From Cladocopium goreaui (Eukaryota; Sar; Dinophyceae; Suessiales; Symbiodiniaceae): a stretch of DNA of 64,000 nt. The notes below the pieces were generated by a model. It made no database searches. It worked only from the letters and a program-made list of their open reading frames with translations, and was not told where the DNA came from. Of the stretch, positions 29,301 through 38,300 are shown piece after piece. The stretch is from contig CAMXCT020001084.1 of assembly GCA_947184155.2 (NCBI GenBank), positions 62,001-126,000 on the forward strand, written 5' to 3'. Made by a program: the position numbers and the translations under genes. The number at the start of each line of letters is the position of its first letter. The stretch's first letter is position 1.

Positions 29301-31360
29301 CTTGAAGGAGAAAAACAGGCTGTAGGCAAATGTAGGCAAATGTGAGTCTCACAGCTGAGCCGAGAGTCCGGGAAGAAAGCGAAATCCTGCATCAGGCAGA
29401 ACCTCAGTTCTTCTCGCTTGCGTGCGCGCGCGTCTCAGTCAACATGTTCGTCCTGGAGTCAACCGTAACCTCCTTGAAGGTCTCAAAGCATCACGATCGA
29501 AGAAAACAAAACGATTCCCACAAATCGATACAAATAGATACAAATAGTCCCAATGATTGCATATTACCTTGCTTGCTGATTCTGCCCAGTCTAAGTTGTG
29601 GAGAACCAGTGCCTTAAATTTCAACGTGAGGCTCTTCAGACTTCCAAGTGTTTTGGCTGCGTTTCTGGCTACTCCGGGTGGCTCTGAGTCCCGCAGCACT
29701 CACAAGGGACCAGAAGAAACGCCAGGAAGTGCTTCAAACGAACCAACGGCTGCGAAAATGGAGCAAAGTGGAGCCATGGACCATGTCAAGCAATGTCAAT
29801 TTCCATCGTACAGTAGAAAACTTGGTTTCACAAAAAAAAATGCCTAATTGACACGGGTCTTGCTCCGCCTCAGGGCAGGGTTTGGCCACATTCTGGAAAA
29901 CAGGTGAAATCAACCTCCGTGTTCTCGCATGTTCTCGCTGCTTGTGATATTAGTTGTGTTTTCTGGCATGGCTCGGCACGAGCATCTGAGCATCTGCACA
30001 TTTCTTTCCGCGCTCCAGTTCCATTCTGCGCAGATCTGTGTAGGACTTTGCCGTCACTCTGTGGGAACTGGGACTCAACCAAGTCGCTGAGAAACTCAGC
30101 GAGAAAGTCGCTGACTTGTTAACTTGTGACATCGTTGATGCCTCGGCAACATGTTCTTGAGCCTCCAGCCGGTTGGGCATGATGATGGCCCTCACAGAGA
30201 TCATCATGCCCAACCGGCTGGAGGCTCAAGAACATGTTGCCGAGGCATCATCGATGTCAAAGGTTACCATGAAGTAACATTCATGAACTATGCCAACTCA
30301 CGGCCCGGATATGTATATCATATCATATAAATCATATATGTGTATTAAGTGTATTTAATATTACATAGATGCCATTTGAGTCACCAACAGGGACGGGCAC
30401 CCATTTTTGAGCTGCGAAAATCTACCTGATGGCCAAGGTACTCACTGCCATTCCTGCAACAGAATCGAACGTTAAAACTTTGGAAAAAAAAGAGCCGTTC
30501 CGCTCAGTCCGAAATGATTTTTGCACATGTTCGTGACTGGCTTGATTCCAACATGAGGGAAGTCGACGCAGAGCTGGTTGAGGAATCTACCTGAGGAATC
30601 CTACACAGCTGTGAGAACCAACAAAACTAGAAATCCATAGAAATCCGACATATTCCAACTCACATCGCATCTCCAGTTCCACAGTCTATTTTGCACCTTC
30701 CAACACTGTGTGTCCTTGCTTCACCCTGCGTGCATCCGATCATTTGGATGACTTTGTGATTGAGATTGGGTTAGTCCCGTTAGTCCGGTTAGTCCCAGTT
30801 TCTTCAGCTCCTTCATGCCAAGCTCTTCTAGAAGCTCATCTGCCAAGCTTTTCTTTGGCAAACAACCGATGCCTTGCTTGCCTCGGCTGAAACATGACAA
30901 ACATATGACAAACATTGTGAACGTGAAACGCCGATTCGGGATATGATTCAGCCACAAGTGCCACTTTGTTCTGCATGTGACAAAGGCGGTCCAGTCACAG
31001 CATTTGCCAACGATGGAAGCTACTGGCCAAACATGGGCAGGTTTTGTCCAAATTTCCCAACACTTGGAGAATACAGGGAAAAGCATGCGTACTATATATC
31101 TATATGCTATATACATCAAATGCCTTGAGCACCAAGACCAGCAAAATTCCTGGGGCCAAACTTGCGCAAAAAATGAACCCTCTGTTTGTGACTGGAAACC
31201 TGGTGTATTTATCTTGTAAACCAATACGTAATTTGTACTCAACCGGTACTTTGCCAATACCGACCGATACTTTGAAACGGTGTTTCGTAGTTTTCTTGTT
31301 TTCTCGAATTTGTTGCAAATTTCGTCAAGAATTGCCTAGGACTATGGAATAGAGTCTTCT
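17324..31360 (-). CDS. Copy 3 of the unknown multi-exon gene, split by the retrotransposon
   Basis: Minus-strand copy; protein described at 40363-46450. Predicted landmarks: A about 30890-30804 (with an in-frame 33 bp addition just upstream), P ending 30373 at a GC donor, C ending 29568, D from 29472, E 28865-28705 (161 nt, one codon shorter), F 28323-28224, G ending 27974, H ending 27647, K 26744-26580, N ending 17775, O from 17589. The retrotransposon is between K and the exon with [11 protein letters not shown], in a predicted intron. Transcription of this copy would have to cross 7.9 kb of an element in the same orientation, which may truncate it. Confidence 0.45.
17928..18008. repeat. 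9 bp minisatellite gccgggctt, 8 copies plus a variant
   Basis: Eight perfect copies followed by gccgggctg. Confidence 0.9.
18551..18735 (-). repeat. Terminal 185 bp split direct repeat (outer copy)
   Basis: Identical by eye to 18862-19046. The outer end gacacatgcag abuts host sequence at 18550/18551. It includes the last codons of the recombinase frame and its 3' flank. Confidence 0.92.
18763..18861 (-). repeat. 99 bp split direct repeat (inner copy)
   Basis: Identical to the 5' terminal repeat at 26349-26447. Contains a stem-loop with the spliced-leader relic in its loop, and an AAAAACT-ttc-AGTTTTT hairpin near the end. Confidence 0.92.
18793..18808 (-). promoter_or_regulatory. Dinoflagellate spliced-leader relic (inner repeat)
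   Basis: On the minus strand GCCATTTTGGCTCAAG, matching the last 16 of 22 nt of the dinoflagellate spliced leader. It sits in the loop of a stem made by GCAGGTGTTGTGGGT and ACCCACACACCTGC. Confidence 0.75.
18853..18872. promoter_or_regulatory. Predicted recombinase crossover junction
   Basis: The 185 bp and 99 bp repeats meet at 18861/18862 (tttcgc|gacaca). In split-direct-repeat elements this internal junction equals the closed ends of the circular intermediate and is where the tyrosine recombinase is expected to act. Inferred from structure only. Confidence 0.5.
18862..19046 (-). repeat. 185 bp split direct repeat (inner copy)
   Basis: Identical to 18551-18735; directly joined to the inner 99 bp repeat. 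The join tttcgc|gacaca is the sequence a circle made by joining the two element ends would have. Confidence 0.92.
18969..21152 (-). CDS. Tyrosine recombinase of the retrotransposon
   Basis: 727 residues from the ATG at 21152 (the frame is open further upstream to 21287 but without ATG). The catalytic residues of tyrosine recombinases can be read in order: R404 in [13 protein letters not shown]509-x-x-R512 in [11 protein letters not shown]535 in YLGRW (at the usual His/Trp site), and the nucleophile Y543 in ILEYAQEAL. The enzyme should cut and join the ends of the circular DNA copy at the repeat junction, which explains the missing target duplication. The N-terminal ~250 residues are Pro- and charge-rich; the C-terminus has C671 and a CNKC pair (692, 695) that may bind zinc. 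The last ~24 codons lie inside the 185 bp repeat. No break is visible in the catalytic part. Confidence 0.88.
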   Translation of the reverse strand: MDPNTWLDRSGGRPRRPWPPADHPALLHEGLRSFLCTGSTDPSEGAEGLLKFLKTPSIRAVPHRGDRLGDVCDKKDINMEKAAIGGERRFPLVGLRADTSSEQAQPILSQGPAPLEVSDTEDDLTFGPHPVAYQRYEGFATGAFPGFPPSPPRQEASEKEPKGPWWREMLASPVKRLKLTGWASPWKENPPRLDLPPAEPEITHVEGTKATTAQKPTTAKANDRSRPKPHRLDLAPRKTGLMQRKCSRSHAVGLAKNKTLRNRAVANIVASYYSNSSIAAKNSKRRMVDKLLKAANLDFPLTPLHIKTVAGALKDAGYKSTFSYLIEMKTMHIELDHTWSSLLDRHFKLCMAAAKRNVGPRKKAPEVPEDIWVNHPLLEDPSNQGTKVGLAAHLFACGVHWMMREIEIANLSAKDIKFDSNNRLVTVLFINSKGDQEARGVSRTLQCICKEGCTLKCPYAVLEVLVNYAGLKGSPNAMISTTANGKQRATKKDLVDAWRSLYGTQITGHSARRSGALQYIRKGWAVSQVGYLGRWKSNIILEYAQEALESMAVNVGVAFGHSDYLKDPSTVEKEITSLSSRQTTPTGDRNDEGHEDKRVVVSRLAAELRLFKSESKDAVKGLGEAIKELEAKLGNNTKYLPPLVRSGRHQVVHRNTRTLVYAHSAMWRTICGWNYYGSTYEFVEGDATMVTCNKCMSTAPSKEECESVDKDHGPLGVAAANKQLQIR
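20867..21205 (-). CDS. Small membrane-segment ORF overlapping the recombinase start
   Basis: ATG at 21205, 112 codons, in a different frame from the recombinase and starting 53 bp before its ATG. Residues 24-45 ([20 protein letters not shown]...) form a clear transmembrane helix; the residues after ~50 look like a shadow of the recombinase frame. It could be a small separate protein, or the true N-terminus of the recombinase protein separated by a frameshift in this copy. RT ends 162 bp upstream. Confidence 0.35.
   Translation of the reverse strand: MELVISPHAPPAGAPLVPWTPTHGWIGVGVALGGLGLLLITLLYYTRAYGPSCARAAQIHPKGQRGCSSSSRPLPFARFPTEETDLATFVTRRTSTWRRQQLAGSDVFLLLD
21368..23230 (-). CDS. Reverse transcriptase-RNase H of the retrotransposon
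   Basis: Frame of 620 codons directly after a TGA; the first codon is GTG and the first ATG is at 23110, so it is probably made as part of a longer product. Numbering from 23230, RT motif A is AVIDVSDAF (D177) and motif C is YLDD (247-250), the two metal-binding sites for copying RNA into DNA. RNase H follows with D434 ([10 protein letters not shown]), E482, D509 and H550...N556...D560 in [15 protein letters not shown], the ending typical of DIRS- and Gypsy-like RNase H. No aspartic protease or DDE integrase is present, as expected for a tyrosine-recombinase element. Ends ...DIWASMR before a 160 bp gap to the next ORF. Confidence 0.88.
   Translation of the reverse strand: MTRGNDPEVHVSDWIRRGAPLGIESTIPTAGIFPPAEANNMDYPGQQELEDAAGQLSKGCISNYSSVQENVQEAKVELDRYRKAGFMVDVKKSTVTDEMKHGTISKLGLIIKHKPEGIKRRIILDLRRSGGNKKATLPEKLVLPRPRDFLNSIRSVYAMQRAHGRDEGYARELAVIDVSDAFMSLAVEEKELVHTLALNIENEDFYMFVALLFGYKTAPLLWSRVAALLSRLLQSAVPGAAGQHQTYLDDAAWVLQGSLAERNDTLAFILYTMAALGFRISLQKGMRSTQVTWVGVRFTVTPDHVIIGLPEKFVTELVEMLEGWHNKGMVAIKELRQAAGRISWMSGILPRTRWVVATFYKVLHERLNDVATGAEAARRSNRQDTRPKDHLFTVKQLEQPRRWLVTYLRAALLKPSRKYKLDIEKYPKATIVTDASPLGLGAILLVNNRATKALAYKVTETDAHQLGFKDCWKEAGSQGIVETLAVLVAIKTWTKELASCQVELKVQSDSMVALAVTQRLSNSTSSLNFLGAEIAVQCEIAGVENLKASHIPGAANVAADWLSRPQKESTVPMPPELEGVPISREEEPRVADYYKLPTPASAPGLWFSSAAANDIWASMR
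23231..23593 (-). CDS. Linker ORF between methyltransferase and RT, same frame as both
   Basis: 120 codons between two in-frame TGA codons (23596-23594 and 23233-23231); the first codon after the upstream TGA is GTG, so there is no ATG start at the boundary. The sequence (…[17 protein letters not shown]…, …[12 protein letters not shown]…) is protein-like and not recognised. The next frame goes straight into the RT N-terminal region. Most likely a connecting domain of a methyltransferase-RT polyprotein, reached by TGA readthrough or cut off here by CGA-to-TGA mutations. Confidence 0.55.
   Translation of the reverse strand: MEGEGKYGSLKAQKSKAELRDPAEFVGGMRNPYETVISMSNLLSLGIRVRAVWETFCRQNKGVMTVAEQYGTKECWMDNRLLQTWKGHLKRVLGANAPPAVKMTPRWGYVSPLDPEIIEA
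23594..24874 (-). CDS. C5-cytosine-methyltransferase-like protein carried by the retrotransposon
   Basis: 426 residues from the ATG at 24874, which overlaps the Gag stop as ATGA. Residues 1-75 are acidic and low complexity. The methyltransferase-like core follows: FVHHFAGP (83-90) at the position of the SAM-binding motif [10 protein letters not shown] with P149-C150 as motif IV, which in this family carries the catalytic cysteine, LENP (220-223) at motif VI, and FNTCAYQGH (254-262). C286, C289, C291 and H297 may form a zinc site. The C-terminus is Arg/Ser-rich ([10 protein letters not shown]). Motif VIII is not obvious, so the protein is divergent and activity is uncertain. A role in methylating the element's own DNA is an inference. 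Association of cytosine methyltransferases with dinoflagellate retrotransposons has been reported. Confidence 0.72.
   Translation of the reverse strand: MNTCGEGHGDEGQKKEETSGSKGGESEYSYTYETDEEDDQKDKKKEDEDDKDKKGDSGEGGKEEEPIDADSLEDYFRRRTFIFVHHFAGPDDPLTEAMLIEASKRKVLLKTFSIEKDKGTGDLLMDEPYGTHLRWAKRGYIDAFHSGFPCATFSRLKFREVEGLPGPVRTKSEPYGKESNTGREQQACDDGTIMACRSINMANAVADRKTTSKIQRIATLENPPESEHPEHLSAWELPEMKDFTKGSGRRVAAFNTCAYQGHLPIGQRHFKPQKFVGTLLGIEQLCKRCGCGEFATHDAIIGPQKSKESGRYPNEFCEAYAKLAIQHLTLMGKEEYLKERMTSLESTIRKRKAEVVEHNTLRPPSCSPPTRRRRKADETLKRDREERDRSSSPARPAGHSSPPARRSRSRTPKAKKVELKPNRDKG
24871..26316 (-). CDS. Gag-like protein with CCHC zinc knuckle
   Basis: 481 residues; ATG at 26316, chosen as the first ATG in the open frame (upstream only a TTG). 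It lies 62 nt after the spliced-leader relic. The middle (150-350) is a helical region rich in Trp and Leu as in capsid proteins. Then comes a basic Lys/Gly-rich stretch (about 400-435) and, at the extreme C-terminus, [14 protein letters not shown] (C462, C465, H470, C475), a classic C-x2-C-x4-H-x4-C knuckle that binds RNA in Gag proteins. It should package the element RNA. The stop codon overlaps the methyltransferase ATG. No close relative can be named. Confidence 0.78.
   Translation of the reverse strand: MFPTQTAAMQFTTVTAVREHYQLPDPVWRSFIEVCGDPNDDLKLLAVLPPRIVAASLERAQLPEGSFLSAIQASHVGLVYNLARRIVHTRGGGDWDSWKESSPFGDQGAPGPEGVATQGQDSQTSPKAERKLKMNNIIDQADDGEFTVQNEDTKAAWYQRYLEVVGGWPQEEEEPTMEQLSGVQRRLQVQDTAPYVDFAIFVPYGSKALRASKFRNYTLTSSGYTTKDLPGPSGFIQWRACFRILRTTLIMLDAVSLAALHNYEAHVERLTRTFSTAWHLIYSADELARSSHSSRLRSQLLMDLRGGRTAPRNWDPARPWDWVFQQLILDDAFWQTQVVGPALTWLAAGSRGTPKTPSEQLAMSYMEGGLKAITPSMDSKRQHSRSASRTWRRKKKRNGQAEERGSPEPKGSGDGGGKKGKKGKGKGGTKQKCYSWNNGTPPCGGLSPGQTCAGKVQRLHRCTVCNSPGHPSKSCPNRMQE
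26349..26447 (-). repeat. 5' terminal 99 bp split direct repeat
   Basis: Sense-strand start of the element; the outer end GCGAAACAAAAAC abuts host sequence at 26447/26448. Identical to 18763-18861. Confidence 0.92.
26379..26394 (-). promoter_or_regulatory. Dinoflagellate spliced-leader relic (5' leader of the element)
   Basis: GCCATTTTGGCTCAAG on the minus strand, in the sense direction, ending 62 nt before the Gag ATG. It is flanked by complementary arms (26356-26370 side ACCCACACACCTGC and 26395-26409 side GCAGGTGTTGTGGGT), which place the leader in a hairpin loop. It also contains GCC-ATTTT-GGC, a smaller palindrome. Confidence 0.8.
30128..30258. repeat. 59 bp-arm inverted repeat, 13 nt loop
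   Basis: Arms 30128-30186 and 30200-30258 are reverse complements with one mismatch. Only the right arm exists in units 1, 2, 4 and 5. Unit 6 has the same palindrome with its centre intact (52389-52541). It is in an intron between predicted exons P and B. Confidence 0.92.
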
Positions 31361-32360
31361 GGACCTCCTGATGCACTTCTATTTCCGAACAGCGTGGGAC
31401 TCCTTCAAAAGGTTGTGGGATTCCCTTCAACAGGTTGTGATTTCATTTTGTGCGTTCTCTTTAAAAGAGCGCAACGTCTCTTTGAGAGGGATGCTTTTAC
31501 AGAGACCTTCAACATGTGCGAATTTCGTTTGAAAAGGGTAGTAGTGCACTTTATTAGAAAGGTACGTTGAAAAAGTAGAACCCGTTTATGCAGTACTCTT
31601 TCGAAAGGGTATGGTACTCCTTAAAGCAAAATTTGGTAGAAGTGTGTGTGTGTGTGTACTATTTCTTCCGAAAAGGTGGACAGTGTGATGGGAAAGGGTG
31701 CAACATGCACTTCGGAACATGAACATTGCTAGAAAGTAGAATTCTATGTATGCAGGACTCTTTTTGTTAAGAAAGGTATCGTAGGTAACATGCCCTTCCG
31801 GATGAATGCAACATGTGAGTAAAGAATGCGATATCCCTGTGTAGAAATTAAGTAGATATTTCCTTCAAGAAGCTATTGCCTTGCAAAAAATGAATAAAGG
31901 AATTGACATGATCTTTTCCAAGGAGTACTGCAATTGTGCATTGGCTATTGCATTTGTTTGACAGGAATGCTACAGGTTAAACTAAACACACCGCATACTG
32001 TGCAGGATGTTCGCCTTTTAAAGGGGTACCCATTGAAGGAAGACTGGATTTGTTGACAGAAAGACTCCACTTCGAACATTTCACCATTTTGGGGGAATGT
32101 TCCATATTTTCCAGGCATACTGCTTCTTGAAGGAAGGCCTGTCTAAAGGAAGACCACCGCTCGTGAAGGAAAAATCGGTCTCTGAATTTAAAATGATCCT
32201 TTAAAAAAATTGGGATATTGCATGTGTGTGTGTATGTTTATTGAATACTGCGACTTTTCGACAGGAAGTCTGTATGCACAAGAAGAAAGGCAGAATAGTT
32301 TGAAAGGAAGACTGCACTTCCTCAAAATAAACACTACACTACACCTTTTGAGGGCATGCC
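31361..32360. other. Intergenic spacer between gene copies 3 and 4
   Basis: Same layout as 6291-7342, with TG runs near 31643 and 32224; nearly identical to that spacer. No gene seen. Confidence 0.6.
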
Positions 32361-35300
32361 TCATGTTTTCATAGATGCTGGCCCGGAAGACTGCTTTCTC
32401 ATAGCTACTTTAAGAATCTTTAAGATAAATTGCGTTATGTGGTGATACAATTTCTCAATCCTTTTGGTTCCTTCAAAATCCATCGTAAAGAAGCCACAAC
32501 TACCTGCTCTCCCTCTTTCAATCTCACTTCTGCAATCTTTCACAACCACTGGGCCACTGGGTGCCAAGCATTTGTGCGCATACCACACGACGGGCTGCCC
32601 ATTTGACATTTTCACTTTGAAGTCACCTTGAGAAGTTGTGACTGAGCTTTGCAACGTTCACAGGATACATGAAACTGCATGTTACATTGAAAGTTAGGTA
32701 GCCATAGGTAGCCCGGGAAGAGACATGCTCCCTGGGGGCTCGCTATGATGCTGATTTCACACATGCAACATTTCAGTCGCTGTCTAAATCGTATGAATTT
32801 GGACAAGTTGCCATCTTCATCAAAGCCCTCCACAATTCCCATGGTCTCGCATGGGTAGTGCACTCGGTCACCAATGGATGTGAGACGTTCGATCACACCT
32901 CGCTCATGCGGGAAAACCACTGGGAACTTGGGAAAGTTCATACAGATTCTACGGATTTCATGAGGGCAGCCGGGCTTGCCGGGCTTGCCGGGCTTGCCGG
33001 GCTTGCCGGGCTTGCCGGGCTTGCCGGGCTTGCCGGGCTTGCCGGGCTTGCCGGGCTGCCACTGCCATCATGCAATCGATATTCAAGGCGTTCTTGGCCT
33101 TTCAAATCATCTAACCACCCGACAGACTGTTTCCACAGAGCGTCTAATGTGTCTATGAAGTTCAAGGGGCGAAAGGTTAAAGGTTCCCAAGATTTCCATA
33201 GACCATCTGACCAACCAAGGGTTTTGAGATGCTGTAGCAGCAACATGTCACAACTTGATTTCACCCTATGGAGACGGTGCGCAAACTTCGAAAATGTCCA
33301 GAAATCTATCCACGGCATCCGATGGCAGCAAGCACCAAACCCACCCAAACCACAAGTCATCAGTTCATGCAACGACGAGCAGCATCGGGGCCAAGCGCTT
33401 CGGAGTTGGTTAGGCTTCACCACCACGGGGTCATCTGCCAGGACGCTTCGAGGAACATGCATATCTTTGAGGTAACAGAAGACTGGTGGCATAATGGTGG
33501 CATATCTTGGCTCTATAGTATCTTTCAAGTATCATACATGGATATAGACACGTTATGTAAGTTATGTATGTACTTCACACAACCACATCCATAAATGTGG
33601 CAAAAATGCGTGACTAGGACACTGGGAGGAAATATGTGTCGCCATCTTTTGACGTGTCTCTGAACATGAAACCTTTGGAACTCTTGTTGCATTTATGACA
33701 ATTTATGATCTTTTCTGATTCAATCCAAGATTTGGAACCCGTCCCGTCCAGGCCCCCACGTTCCAACAAACGGATGCGCACCCATGTGGTCGAAGCCAAT
33801 GACTTCGGCCACTTCTTCTCTCCTGGTGTTGAAGACCCGGTCTCCAACACTGATTGCCTTCCGGCAATTCTTTGCATAGAAAATCTGAGCCGGGCAGGAA
33901 GAGTTCGGAAGAACAGCAAATGCTGGCAATGTCGGCAGCCAAGACTGAACCACACCTATCAGTCCCATGTTGAGTCTTACACTTACACTGTCTTGCTATG
34001 TCAACTATGTCTTACTATCTGATCATTGTCCCCACTGCGTAATTACGAACGAATCCAATTGTGCAGTTGGATGGAACTCGTACATGTACAACTACGCGGA
34101 ATGGCACAATGCTCTACCAATGTGCTTGATATTTCGGTGTCACTACAATAACATTCGCATATTGACAACAGACTCAGAATGCAAAACCTCTACTAGTGCT
34201 CCTAGAAAGTATCCAACGGATCTGCAACAACACATTGGAAGACTTTGCAAATGAGTTGATAGTTAAGTTCGATGTTGTTTGGACGTCCGATTTCTGCAGT
34301 TGCAATGTTGGACTGGTTGGGATGCGTGGTCCACACTGCCGTTCCCGAACTTGCAGCCACATGCTGCATCAGGTAACCATCGTCTTCCCATCGTCGGTGA
34401 AGACAGGAAGGTCTCCGTCTTCGTCCACGCCGACGATTGTCGCTTTCGTTCCGCCTGGGATGACTTCATGGCATGACGATACGACATGCAAGAAAGTGCA
34501 AGCACCAAATCCAATCCATGCCCTGCATGAAACCCTGGGAAACCACAAGTTTCGACACTTGCATGTGCCAGGGCGTGCCAGGGCGTGCCAGGGCGTGCCA
34601 GGGCGTGCCAGGGCGTACGTATGTGAGCCACACTCTGCTTTGAGACTAAGGTCCCCGACAAACATCGGTCACTCTGCCACCCACCGTGAATATGTTGAGA
34701 TCGTACTCCACGCTCCTGTGTATCACAGCACCGTCACATGCCGAAGCGTCTTGCTGCGCCGAACCCCAACAACGAAGCACGGAAACATGCATCGAGCATA
34801 GCTGGGGTGCGCCGGGTGCGCTGGGTGCGCCGGGTGCGCCTTGGGCCATCGATCCAGGGCTGCATGGCCCGCTCGATGGGCTTCAACACGGCTGTGGCGA
34901 CCTGGCACAGTTCATGTTTCAGACCTGCCTTGACCCATTTGTCATACTGTAAGGCTCTGTAACGACGTTAAAAATGGCTCAAATGCGTCAAAGGCAAGTG
35001 GTGCTCACAACCACTCTTTCTTTCAGCACCTTTTAGGCGAATGCCTTGTTGCTTGGTTGCCATAAGATTGCCGAAAATGTTTCATCGTAGATGATTTGGA
35101 TCATTTTAGAACTTGCAAGGAATTTACTTAAAGCTTGCAAACAAGACGGTTGGCACCGCCTCACAAATCTTGTTGGAATGAGCAGATTCCACGTGGTCTA
35201 CTACTGTTTGAAAGCTGCTCAAGTAATTCATTGGTTTCCATTGGTTTCCCATGTTTTTCCTGTCTGTGGCCATGAGTTGGAAGTTGAAGGCCAGGCTGGC

Positions 35301-38300
35301 AGCAAAAGGAGCTTCAGGATTCCAGCACCAAGGATTTTTTTGTCATCCAGACCTTCTTTCCATCTTGCGCACGCTTCGAAACACCTCGTGGCAAGTGAGC
35401 AAGCTGCACTGGTCATCAGCTGCACTCAGAAGCTCAATCTTAAGAGGATCTTACAAAAGCGGTGAGGACATGTGACAATGCACCGGATAAATGAGTCCCA
35501 CGTAATTCAAATATAGTTGCAAAGTATTGCAAAGAAATCTCAAGTAATCTTTAGTAATCCATCTATCTCAGACCTCAACCCCAAAAACATCCAAAGACTG
35601 TAATCGTCACATGGCTCCGAAACACCACTGGGGCTCCAAACGCAACGACGTCAGCAGCGTGCCCCGCGCTCTTCCATTCCCCTGAGCAGCCCGGCGTCGG
35701 CGGCACGTCCTGGAGATCAAATCTGCGGGCCGATGTCAATGAACTCAACACACACTTTTCAGCAAAAGCATTCAGAAACCGACGCCCTCGTCTGACTTTA
35801 TCCCCTTTTCATCGGGGTTCAGATAAGGGGGGAGGAGTTGTGCAGATGGTTTTGGTAGATACAGAGCGGAATGCATAGGGTGCACAACTACAAAATGCAA
35901 GTGCATGTACTTTTTTTTCAGCTACAAAATGAAGAACATAACTCTTTCTGGCTCGGAAAATAATTCAAAACCAGTACTACAAAATCCAATGCATCTGAAG
36001 TCAAAAACATAGCTGAACGTCGGAATTTCTAACATGATTTTTCCCAATGACATTTTGTAGTTGGGTCTTTGCCATCCAAAGTTCCGACCAACATCGATTC
36101 GGAGAACATTTTGTAGTTGTCAATGATTGAATTTAGTTGGATCAAGTGTTTTCCAAGTGTTTTCCTATGGCACCTTGATTGGGAGCATAGAGGCCGGTTG
36201 CATGGGGGTTGGCTCTCAGTTAGTGGGGGACATTCATTAAAGTTGAACGTCTTTTTCATTCTTACCCATCTTGATCATTCCTTATCTGTGTTATCCCTGC
36301 ACCTCAGCATACATACAACTACAAAATGCAAATGAATGTTTAGCATGAATGCAAATGAGATTTTATGTTGGATGCTTCAACTATTCAACCTGTACAGCTA
36401 CAAAATGCAAATGAGATTTTATGTTGGATGCTTCAACTATTCAACTTGTACAACTACAAAATGCTAATGAGATTTTATGTTGGATGCTTCAACTATTCAA
36501 CTTGTACAACTACAAAATGAAAATGCATGATTTGAAAGGAATCAACTACAAAATGATTCCAAATACAAAATGGGGGGCACAACCCCTCCTGTTTGTACAA
36601 AAAAATGCTGGCTGGCAATCTGTACTGTAGCCCAAGTCCTCCCCATTTCGTAGCTGAAATTTGAAGGTGGATCCCTTTTCATCCCTTTTCCGTCTAAAAC
36701 ACCTTGAAAACACGTTGGGAACAGTAAAACAGATTCCTGAAGATTCATTCATCCACTCAATCCACTTTCCGGTCCTCAGGAATACCATGAAAAGCAAACA
36801 GATGATCACGGGGAGGAGAACTGGGATCAGTTTTCCACCTTGGATGCGAAACAGAAACGCCAGGAACTTGATGTGGAATGCGGAAGAGCATACTTTCTCA
36901 GCCATGGAATCCAAACATTCTGCAATCAAACCACGGCCCCAGATACACCCCAAAGTCCAAGCAGAAACCGAGCAAGGAATGCAAACATGTCTCCAGAAAG
37001 GATTGGCAGAACACATATACCGTATACCCCCTAACTGCTACGAGCTGCGTTGGGCGGAAGGAACTGAAACCTTCACAGGTTTCACCTCGGCGATGGCTTG
37101 TGGGCAAGCAAGGCCTAATGCAAGGCAACGGATGCGTGTCTGAATACATGCTGAATGGGATATCAAGTCAAGAAACAGCTAATAACTTCGGGAGTCGTGA
37201 GGAAAGGAATCCACAAGGCCAGAAATCTATTGGACTGACCAAAACAAGGCAGAGGCCACGGCCTTCGTCGATGAAACAAGAACAAATCTCCCTTGTTTGA
37301 TTGGATCTACTACTACCATTTGAAGGACAAAAACAGGCTGTAGGCAAATGTAGGCAAATGTGAGTCTCACAGCAGAGCCGAGAGTCCGGGAAGAAAACGA
37401 AATCCTGCATCAGGCAGAACCTCAGTTCTTCTCGCTTGTGTGCGGCGTCTCAGTCAACATGTTCGTTCTGGAGTCAACCGTAACCTCCTTGAAGGTCTCA
37501 AAGCATCACGATCGAAGAAAACAAAGCGATTCCCACAAATCGATACAAATAGATACAAATAGTCCCAATGATTGCATATTACCTTGCTTGCTGATTCTGC
37601 CCAGTCTAAGTTGTGGAGAACCAGTGCCTTAAATTTAAACGTGAGGCTCTTCAGACTTCCAAGTGTTTTGGCTGCGTTTCTGGCTACTCCGGGTGGCTCT
37701 GAGTCCCGCAGCACTCACAGGGGACCAAAGGAAAGGCCAGAAAGTGCTTCAAACGAACCAACGGCTGCGAAAACGGAGCAAAAAGTGGAGCCATGGACCA
37801 TGTCAAGCAATGTCAATTTCCATCGTACAGTAGAAAACTTGGTTTCACAAAAAAAAAATGCCTAATTGACACGGGTCTTGCTCCGCCTCAGGGCAGGGTT
37901 TGGCCACAATCTGGAAATCAGGTTGTGAAATCCGTGTTCTCGCATGTTCTCGCTGCTTGTGATATTAGTTGTGTTTTTCTGGCATGGCTCGGCACGAGCA
38001 TCTGCACATCTGCACATTTCTTTCCGCGCTCCAGTTCCATTCTGCGCAGATCTGTGTAGGACTTTGCCGTCACTCTGTGGGAACTGGGACTCAACCAAGT
38101 CGCTGAGAAACTCAGCGAGAAAGGGTGAAACCTGTGCTCTGTGAGGGCCATGATCATGCCCAGCGGGCTGGAGGCTCAAGAGCATGTTGCCGAGGCATCA
38201 ACGATGCCACAGGTTAACAAGTCAAGGTCCACTACCATGAAATAACATTCATGAGTTATGCCAACTAACGGCCCGGATATGTATATCATATAAATCAATA

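Larger units (their letters stand above)
17170..32199. repeat. Tandem array unit 3, carrying the retrotransposon
   Basis: 15,030 bp, or about 7.13 kb without the 7,897 bp retrotransposon. Both flanks match unit 6 most closely (17170-18550 with 47281-48690; 26448-30360 with 48691-52640). Confidence 0.93.

Noticed and set aside
32976..33158. Collagen-like PGLPGL / AGLAGL open frames in every unit
   Set aside because: They are translations of the 9 bp minisatellite, change copy number freely and lie in a predicted intron on the other strand.
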